Shown here piece after piece: positions 1 through 4,414 of a DNA stretch of 5,004 bases. How positions within the stretch are numbered: position 1 is the first letter of the stretch; each line of letters opens with the position of its first letter. The translations under genes were made by a program, and so were the position numbers. The notes under the pieces are model-generated. The model had not been told where the DNA came from. It saw only the letters and a list, made by a program, of their open reading frames with translations, and made no database searches. The stretch is from Mucilaginibacter sp. UBA4741. Its GTDB lineage: Bacteria > Bacteroidota > Bacteroidia > Sphingobacteriales > Sphingobacteriaceae. The stretch covers positions 1 through 5,004 of the forward strand of contig DHIR01000296.1 of NCBI GenBank assembly GCA_002403905.1, written 5' to 3'.

Positions 1-5
1 CTTAA

Positions 6-956
6 CCCGAACTCACGTTAAATATTAATAAAGAGTACAAAAACGGGTCGGTACAATTTGGTCTGCGTACAGAGTACACCCAATCAAACGGCAAACTGAT
101 TGGCAGTGCACCAGTCGACCGTAGGTACTTTGATTTTTTTCCAAGTGTTTTTATTAATCAAACCCTGGATAAAAAGTGTATAAGAGACAGGTCTTACAGT
201 CGCCGTATTGATCGCCCTCAATATGACAACTTAAATCCGTTTGTTTATTATCTTGATCCATATACCTTTAATAAAGGCAACTCTTTTTTAAAGCCACAAT
301 ACACCAACAACTTCGAGCTTAATTATACCTATAATAAAACCATTACTGTAACCGTGGGCTATGCCAAGACGACTGATGCGATAACCGAGATCATTTTAAC
401 GCAGGGCAACAAATCATTCCAAACTAATGATAACCTGCAGGTGCAAAACAATTACAGCATAAACATCTACTCGCCATACACCATTACAAGCTGGTGGAAC
501 GGTAATTTTAACTTTAACGGATTTTACCTGGGCTTTAAATCGAACAATATAAATGGTGGCAATATTGATAACGGCCAAAAGGCATTCGTTTTCAGGACCA
601 CCCAGTATTTATTATTCAGCGGCTTCAAGGGCGAAATTACCGGCGATTACCATTCGGCATTAACTTATGGTATATATGAGATATTTCCACGTTATGGCAT
701 AAGCGTCGCGGTTGGCCGCTCATTCGCTAGCAAAAAATTCAATGTTAAATTAGGGGTTGATGATATTTTTAACATGCGCCGTAATGATATTGACAGCCAT
801 TTACTAGGTAACGATTTTTCTATCCGCCAAAAAAGTGATACCCGCCTGGTAAAACTAAACTTTACCTACAACTTTGGTAACTCGAAAATTAAAAAACGCG
901 ACCACCGCACCGGCGCCGAAGACGAAGCAGGCAGGGTAAGCGGGAATGGAAATTAA
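6..956 (+). CDS. Outer-membrane beta-barrel family protein (TonB-receptor-like, OMP_b-brl_3 type), C-terminal part
   Basis: The frame is open from base 6 to the stop TAA at 954-956, giving 316 codons with no credible internal start, so this is the C-terminal part of a larger protein. The sequence alternates short amphipathic, aromatic-rich strands with polar turns, as in an outer-membrane barrel. Recognisable family segments are NKEYKNGSVQFGLRTE near residues 10-25, FPSVFINQTL near 45-54, SYSRRIDRP at 63-71, LNPF near 76-79 and LKPQYTNNFEL near 95-105. The protein ends with a last strand, NFTYNFG, and a charged tail (KIKKRDHRTGAED). These are hallmarks, as I know them, of Bacteroidota barrel proteins with an N-terminal carboxypeptidase-regulatory-like and plug region, which would lie outside this window. 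The substrate cannot be told. Two oddities: an in-frame TAA at 3-5, and residues 57-62 (KCIRDR), which coincide with a Tn5 mosaic-end sequence. A shorter model from the GTG at 354 would cut through the barrel and is not preferred. Confidence 0.85.
   Translation, partial: PELTLNINKEYKNGSVQFGLRTEYTQSNGKLIGSAPVDRRYFDFFPSVFINQTLDKKCIRDRSYSRRIDRPQYDNLNPFVYYLDPYTFNKGNSFLKPQYTNNFELNYTYNKTITVTVGYAKTTDAITEIILTQGNKSFQTNDNLQVQNNYSINIYSPYTITSWWNGNFNFNGFYLGFKSNNINGGNIDNGQKAFVFRTTQYLLFSGFKGEITGDYHSALTYGIYEIFPRYGISVAVGRSFASKKFNVKLGVDDIFNMRRNDIDSHLLGNDFSIRQKSDTRLVKLNFTYNFGNSKIKKRDHRTGAEDEAGRVSGNGN
172..190 (+). other. Tn5 mosaic-end (Nextera adapter) match inside the barrel gene
   Basis: Bases 176-190 read GTGTATAAGAGACAG, identical to the inner 15 bases of the 19-bp Tn5 mosaic end AGATGTGTATAAGAGACAG. 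Over 172-190, 17 of 19 bases match. In the barrel frame this encodes CIRDR, a peptide familiar from adapter-contaminated assemblies. The surrounding protein is well conserved, and the segment replaces roughly five residues without changing length, as judged from remembered relatives. It reads as sequence overwritten by an untrimmed adapter, not as a biological insertion. A natural Tn5 end is unlikely because no transposon sequence adjoins it. Confidence 0.8.
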
Positions 957-985
957 CCCCCCAGCCCCCTAAAGGGGGAGTTTTT
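957..985 (+). repeat. C/G-box intergenic repeat, copy A, with terminator-like hairpin
   Basis: Directly after the barrel stop codon come CCCCCC (957-962), AG, CCCCC (965-969), TAAA and GGGGG (974-978), followed by AG and a T5 run (981-985). The C5/G5 arms form a hairpin with a 4-base loop, and the T-run makes it a plausible intrinsic terminator for the barrel gene. A near copy lies in opposite orientation at 1052-1077. From memory, such CCCCCTAAAGGGGG boxes next to stop codons are widespread in Bacteroidota genomes; their function is not known to me. Confidence 0.7.
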
Positions 986-1000
986 GACGTAACAATTAAA

Positions 1001-1027
1001 AGGCCCATGTTTAATAAACGTGGGCCT
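1001..1027. terminator. Bidirectional intrinsic terminator between convergent genes
   Basis: The arms AGGCCCATGTTT (1001-1012) and AAACGTGGGCCT (1016-1027) form a 12-bp stem with one G-U wobble and an AAT loop. On the minus strand it is followed at once by TTTTAATTG, a fair terminator tail; on the plus strand by CTTATAT, which is weaker. It sits midway between the convergent stops at 956 and 1068, so it can serve both genes. Confidence 0.8.
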
Positions 1028-1051
1028 CTTATATAAATAAATGCGCTATTG

Positions 1052-1077
1052 TTCCCCCTTCAGGGGGTTAGGGGGTC
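1052..1077 (-). repeat. C/G-box intergenic repeat, copy B, overlapping the peptidase stop
   Basis: Read on the minus strand this is GACCCCCTAA, then CCCCC, TGAA, GGGGG and AA. It is the same architecture as copy A at 957-978 (a C-run, two bases, then a C5/G5 hairpin) in opposite orientation. The first C-run supplies the last codons and the TAA stop of the peptidase gene (1068-1070). Its hairpin (1054-1058 with 1063-1067) lacks a good T-run on the minus strand. Confidence 0.65.
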
Positions 1078-3578
1078 ATAAACACCGCGTTGCCAAACAT
1101 CAGTTTGCCGTTTTCCCAGAAACTGCGGAACAACGGGTCATCAACCATATAAACTACAGAGCCGCGACCCATCGATTGTACACCCAATATCAGGCCGTCC
1201 TTAATTTTGTTTTTACTTTTCGCGCCTACAAAACCGGCAACATAGCCGTCTTTTTTAACGGTGCCAACATTCCAGCCGCCATCGCCTAAAAGCGCGTAAA
1301 CATCTTCGCTTAATTTAAGGGTGTAGTAATAATCGGGATAGCCGAATCCTAGTGGATGGGTATTATCCAGTGTCATTTTATAAATAGCACCCGGTACGGT
1401 GGTTTTAATAAAATCACGGATACGGTCACCATATAATTTTACCGATGGTTTATCTTTCAGGGTATCTGCATCTTTCCTTTTAATATCGAACCCTTTTTTA
1501 CCTGCCAGTTGCGCAACCGCGTCCTGCAAAACAATTAGCTTACCGCCATCTTTTACCCAGCCTTGCAATCTGTCTGACGGGAAATCATCATAATTACCAT
1601 CCGGAAAAATGATCTCATCAAAGTCGCCCAGCTTTGCGCGGTTAAGGTTCTTATAATTAACTAGCGTAACCGGGTAGCCAATCTGCTGCTCAAAAAAGTG
1701 CCATACCTCGCCCATAGCTTCAGAGTTTACACCTTCGCCGCTAACCAGCATTACTTTTGGAGGATGGATAAAATGGATAGAGCCCGATCCCAGATCAACG
1801 CCCTTATCTACAAAACCGGTTGTTAGTGGAGTAATTTCTACACCTACTTCATTAGCAGCGCTGCGCACGTTATCATCAAATTTAGCATCGTTATTACCGG
1901 CCCGCGTTATAATTAATGACCCGGCACCAAAGTCTTTTCCCGCAGCTTCAAAAGGAGCTTCAGCATACCTAACTTTTAAATTCTTTTTTAATAATTCACT
2001 TAAAAACTTAACATCATTTACTGATTGCCAGGCCGCTACATAAGCATAAGCATAAGCATGCGGCGTGGTTTGAGCTGGCGGTGGCGCTAATAAAGTTACA
2101 TCAGTAATCTGGGAGGCTGCCGCAGGCTTTATAGCGTCTTTAAGGCCATAAGCCCGCAAGCCATAAGCATAAGGCAATGACCACGCCGTAATATCATAAG
2201 TATTAGAGTCGGCAACAAAAGTTTTAGGCTCCAGCAGCACATTTAGCAATACCGATTTTGGCTGATAAGCGCTTATCGTAATATCGCGGCTGTCAATATC
2301 AAATTGCTCTGTTTTGCCTTTAAAATAACTGTAGCCGGTTGCGGTGCTTTTTACACCAAATCTATATTGGATACCGTTTTTGCGTAATAGTTCGGTAAGG
2401 GCCCGCATCTTATAATCGTTATCGTTTTTAATAACATAGCCCCGGTATTCGCCGGTTGGATTGGTACGGCTGTTATCAAAATACTTTTTAAACTCCTCTA
2501 CCGCTTTTGCTGCGTTGGCCGATGCTGTTTCGATAGTGCTTAAACTATTAGAGTGATGGTGCGCTATCCTATCCTTCAACGTCAGCACATCGCCCATGCG
2601 GGTAGTAATTGCCAAGCCCGCGCCAATGCCACCCTGCTCATAGGTCATGCCGATGGAGCCATTATAAATAGGATAAGTATCGCCGTATGATGGGTAAAGC
2701 AGATCAAACTCCTCCTTGGTAAAATACAGCCAGCCGTTTTGGTCAAAATATTTGGCGTTGTTTTTACCTATAGTGGTCTGGAACTCTTTTTGCCACTTGG
2801 TAATGTCTTTATGAAAAGGCTCGGCAGCAGGCGCGAAATAATATGGGTCATTATAGCCCTGTTCGTGGAAATCAACATGCACCTGTGGCAGCCACGAATT
2901 ATATAAACCTACCCGCGCCTGCGTTTCTTTTTGTGTTTGCCACGCCCAATCGCGGTTCAGGTCAAAATAATAATGGTTAACTCGGCCGCCCGGCCACGGC
3001 TCAATATGTTCGCGTGCTGATGGGTTAGGGTCTGGCGCGGCACCCTTCATCGAATTATAAAAATTTACATAACGCTCATGTCCGTCAGGGTTTAAGCAGG
3101 GGTCAATAACCACAACGGTATTTGCCAGCCAGGGCTTAGTCCGCGTGTTAGCCGGATCGACCATATCAAACAAGGTTTTCATAGCCGCCTCAATTGACGA
3201 TGGCTCATTACCATGGACGTTATAGCTTAGCCAAACTATTACCGGGCCGTTTAAAGTAGCAGTTGCGGTAGCGTTATCGCCTAAACCCGCAAGGTTTAAA
3301 TTATTTTTACGGATTTCTTCCAGCCTACCAACGTTTGCATCGGATGCGATAAACATAGCCATTAACGGGCGCCCCTCATTAGTGGTGCCATATTGCACCA
3401 GCTTTACATTTTTTGATGACGCGGCTACATATTTAAAATATTCGGCAACGCGGTGTTGGTAGGTAAATTGGGTACCCAACTCATAACCCAGGAACTCTGA
3501 CGGGGATTGGATTTTTTGTGCTAAAGATGCCATAGCAAAACACAACCCAACAAACAGTAATGGTAACTTTTTCGACAT
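1068..3578 (-). CDS. Exported M14 family zinc carboxypeptidase-like protein
   Basis: A complete protein of about 836 residues. Residues 1-20 are a Sec signal peptide (MSKK, a hydrophobic core, then SLA before Q21), which supports the ATG at 3578 and export to the periplasm or beyond. The M14 catalytic domain covers roughly 35-340. Visible zinc and active-site residues are H122 and E125 in NVHGNEPSS, the NPDG turn near 162-166, N208-R209 in FDLNRDWAW, the zinc ligand H238 in VDFHEQG and the catalytic glutamate E314 in MTYEQGG. All key residues of the fold are present, so activity is expected; by family it would remove C-terminal residues from peptides, but the substrate cannot be read. The region near 604-700 (KVMLVSGEGVNSE, DEIIFPDG, GGKLIVLQDA) resembles the class I glutamine-amidotransferase-like domain common at the C-terminus of such Bacteroidota proteins. 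No Shine-Dalgarno site is visible; the leader is A/T-rich. The gene converges on the barrel gene and stands alone. Its last codons, ACC CCC TAA, fall inside a C/G-box repeat. Confidence 0.93.
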   Translation of the reverse strand: MSKKLPLLFVGLCFAMASLAQKIQSPSEFLGYELGTQFTYQHRVAEYFKYVAASSKNVKLVQYGTTNEGRPLMAMFIASDANVGRLEEIRKNNLNLAGLGDNATATATLNGPVIVWLSYNVHGNEPSSIEAAMKTLFDMVDPANTRTKPWLANTVVVIDPCLNPDGHERYVNFYNSMKGAAPDPNPSAREHIEPWPGGRVNHYYFDLNRDWAWQTQKETQARVGLYNSWLPQVHVDFHEQGYNDPYYFAPAAEPFHKDITKWQKEFQTTIGKNNAKYFDQNGWLYFTKEEFDLLYPSYGDTYPIYNGSIGMTYEQGGIGAGLAITTRMGDVLTLKDRIAHHHSNSLSTIETASANAAKAVEEFKKYFDNSRTNPTGEYRGYVIKNDNDYKMRALTELLRKNGIQYRFGVKSTATGYSYFKGKTEQFDIDSRDITISAYQPKSVLLNVLLEPKTFVADSNTYDITAWSLPYAYGLRAYGLKDAIKPAAASQITDVTLLAPPPAQTTPHAYAYAYVAAWQSVNDVKFLSELLKKNLKVRYAEAPFEAAGKDFGAGSLIITRAGNNDAKFDDNVRSAANEVGVEITPLTTGFVDKGVDLGSGSIHFIHPPKVMLVSGEGVNSEAMGEVWHFFEQQIGYPVTLVNYKNLNRAKLGDFDEIIFPDGNYDDFPSDRLQGWVKDGGKLIVLQDAVAQLAGKKGFDIKRKDADTLKDKPSVKLYGDRIRDFIKTTVPGAIYKMTLDNTHPLGFGYPDYYYTLKLSEDVYALLGDGGWNVGTVKKDGYVAGFVGAKSKNKIKDGLILGVQSMGRGSVVYMVDDPLFRSFWENGKLMFGNAVFMTP

Positions 3579-3631
3579 ATAGAGTGAAGGTAATAATTTT
3601 TACGATTATCCTCACTCCCTGCCTTTTTCAT

Positions 3632-3799
3632 TATTACCGGCATTGAGCGTTTAACCGGTAGTGATTTTTGCTGTTTATCGGGCATTAGGCCTTTTGCCGG
3701 TAGTAAAAAACAACGTTTATCGGGCATTGGGCATAATGCCAGTAGTAATTTTTGCTATTTATCGGGCATTAGGGGTAATACCGGTAGTAAGATTTTTAG
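3632..3799. repeat. Four tandem 42-bp repeats upstream of the peptidase
   Basis: Four head-to-tail units lie at 3632-3673, 3674-3715, 3716-3757 and 3758-3799. The last three begin with TTTATCGGGCATT at exact 42-base spacing; the first begins TATTACCGGCATT. All carry GCC/ACC-GGTAGT or a close variant (CCAGTAGT in unit 3) about 23 bases in, followed by an A- or T-rich tail. Each unit has an imperfect inverted repeat: TACCGG (3635-3640) with CCGGTA (3655-3660) in unit 1, GGCATT with AATGCC in unit 3, and ATTA with TAAT plus outer GG/CC in unit 4. Because 42 is a multiple of 3, the minus strand keeps a 14-codon MPDK periodicity. The array ends 53 bases before the peptidase start, so it lies in that gene's leader or promoter region. 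No function is recognised. Confidence 0.85.
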
Positions 3800-3832
3800 T
3801 TAATCAATTGTAAAAGAACGATTTATAGAAAG

Positions 3833-3840
3833 CAAAGTTA
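3833..3840 (-). promoter_or_regulatory. Possible promoter -7 box (TAACTTTG) for the peptidase
   Basis: The minus strand reads TAACTTTG, matching the Bacteroidota -7 consensus TAnnTTTG. No TTG/TTTG box stands at the usual 19-21 base spacing upstream, so it is weak. If used, transcription would start near 3827 and give a leader of about 250 bases carrying the whole 42-bp repeat array before the peptidase ATG at 3578. I saw no better box between the array and the gene. Confidence 0.35.
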
Positions 3841-3893
3841 AAACACAAGCCATTTAGCGCGATAATCATTGCAAAATTTTATCTCGAAAAAAC

Positions 3894-4037
3894 TTGCGCC
3901 GTAGGTGCAAAAGGTCGGTAGAAACAATGATGAAAAAAACATTTGGCATGCCGTAGGTATGCTACTAAGTATCGTACCTGACGGCACGAAATTGTTCTGT
4001 AATTTATAGGCTACCCACGTTTAACCTCTACAGGGTA
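3894..4037. repeat. Structured intergenic element (GCCGTAGGT type), probably a dispersed repeat
   Basis: No protein is encoded here, but inverted repeats are dense. TTGCGCC-GTA-GGTGCAA (3894-3910) is a 7-bp stem with one G-U pair and a 3-base loop. A longer hairpin spans 3941-3992: ATTT with AAAT, CATG with CACG (one mismatch), CCGT with ACGG, and AGGTA with TACCT, interrupted by small bulges and closing a 15-base loop. Outside it, GAAACAAT (3921-3928) faces ATTGTTC (3991-3997), competing partly with the AAAT pairing. TACCC (4012-4016) faces GGGTA (4033-4037). GCCGTAGGT occurs at both 3898-3906 and 3950-3958. From memory, GTGCCGTAGGTACG-like sequences recur many times between genes in this group of bacteria, so this is most likely one copy of a multicopy non-coding element. 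The outer boundaries are guesses. Confidence 0.55.
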
Positions 4038-4048
4038 TAGATGATATA

Positions 4049-4056
4049 CAAAGATA
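4049..4056 (-). promoter_or_regulatory. Leftward promoter -7 box (TATCTTTG)
   Basis: The minus strand reads TATCTTTG, a good match to TAnnTTTG and a very common form in Bacteroidota. No clear TTG box lies about 20 bases upstream. A transcript from it would start near 4042 and run through the structured element at 3894-4037 towards the peptidase, about 460 bases away. It stands just outside the rimK-like start at 4062, as expected for a divergent promoter region. Confidence 0.4.
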
Positions 4057-4061
4057 CGAAA

Positions 4062-4127
4062 ATGAAGATTGCTATCCTATCGCGTAATCCTTTGCTCTTT
4101 CAACAACTGTTAAACTCTACATTATAG
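4062..4127 (+). pseudogene. rimK 5'-end remnant (MKIAILSRNP...)
   Basis: A 21-codon frame runs from ATG 4062 to TAG 4125-4127 and encodes MKIAILSRNPLLFQQLLNSTL. The first ten residues are what I know as the conserved N-terminus of RimK, the ATP-grasp ligase that adds glutamate to ribosomal protein S6; typical relatives continue YST/YSC and then a helix leading to RGH. Here similarity stops after residue 11-13, around base 4095-4100, and the remaining 280 or so residues are absent. The fragment ends against the antisense small gene, with a 6-base overlap. It reads as the broken 5' end of rimK left by a deletion, insertion or assembly join. The match is short, so chance or a different short peptide is not excluded. 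Confidence 0.5.
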
Positions 4128-4328
4128 CTCATCTATTAATTGATCCGCCGATCTGAGTTTTATTTTTCCCCCTTTAGCTAAGTTTACTTCATCTATGGAT
4201 TGTTTAAACTCCTTTAAAAAACTGGCCTTAGATGAGCTTATTTGCTCTGCTTTTACGAAAGATAAGCTTTGGAGTAATTCCAAGACAAAATCAGCCTTGT
4301 TATCTTTTATATCTAATAATACTTTCAT
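4122..4328 (-). CDS. Small antitoxin-like protein (RelE/ParE-partner type), 68 aa, apparently orphan
   Basis: A complete 68-residue protein starting MKVLLDIKDNKADFVLELLQSL and ending RSADQLIDEL. I recognise the pattern, a short beta segment (KVLLDIKD), a helix (ADFVLELLQSL), a linker (SFVKAE), a longer amphipathic helix (FLKEFKQSIDEVNLAKGG) and a DEL/NEL tail, from small Bacteroidota proteins usually encoded just upstream of a RelE/ParE-family toxin. By family it would neutralise the toxin and might autoregulate. Here the next downstream bases on the same strand hold no toxin start or frame: every frame after the TAA at 4122 stops within about 40 bases, and the region matches a rimK start on the other strand. 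The start at 4328 is supported by a promoter 21-52 bases upstream (TAAATTTG); there is no Shine-Dalgarno site. Real gene: likely. Antitoxin role: inferred from resemblance only. Confidence 0.7.
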   Translation of the reverse strand: MKVLLDIKDNKADFVLELLQSLSFVKAEQISSSKASFLKEFKQSIDEVNLAKGGKIKLRSADQLIDEL

Positions 4329-4348
4329 GTGTTATCTATTTGCTCTAT

Positions 4349-4380
4349 CAAATTTAACTTTAAAAAATAAAGAAAGCAAA
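4349..4380 (-). promoter_or_regulatory. Promoter of the antitoxin-like gene
   Basis: On the minus strand TTTG (4380-4377) and TAAATTTG (4356-4349) are separated by 20 bases, an excellent fit to the Bacteroidota primary-sigma consensus TTTG-N19/20-TAnnTTTG. The predicted start near 4343 gives a short leader of about 15 bases before the ATG at 4328. The box lies in the 86-base gap after the gene ending at 4415, so the small gene can be transcribed independently of its upstream neighbour. Confidence 0.7.
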
Positions 4381-4414
4381 TTCAGGAAATTCTTAAACCT
4401 CACACTCAAAAAAC

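Noticed and set aside
172..190. Natural Tn5/IS50 insertion
   Set aside because: Only one end is present, the frame and length of the host gene are kept, and no target duplication or transposon sequence follows; an adapter remnant explains it better.
354..956. GTG at 354 as the start of the barrel gene
   Set aside because: Conserved barrel sequence (SYSRRIDRP, LNPF, LKPQYTN) continues upstream in the same frame to base 6, so this GTG is an internal valine codon.
1041..1289. 82-codon plus-strand open frame
   Set aside because: It lies antisense inside the 3' end of the M14 peptidase gene and has no recognisable protein features; it is a shadow frame.
1399..1593. 64-codon plus-strand open frame
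   Set aside because: Antisense to the peptidase C-terminal domain, with no promoter or family resemblance.
3521..3727. 68-codon minus-strand open frame as a real gene
   Set aside because: It is made mostly of the 42-bp repeat units and then runs out of frame into the peptidase signal-peptide codons; no promoter or start signal supports it. The periodicity is reported as a finding instead.
3632..3799. CRISPR array
   Set aside because: The 42-bp units are contiguous and similar throughout, with no unique spacers between constant repeats and no cas genes in the window.
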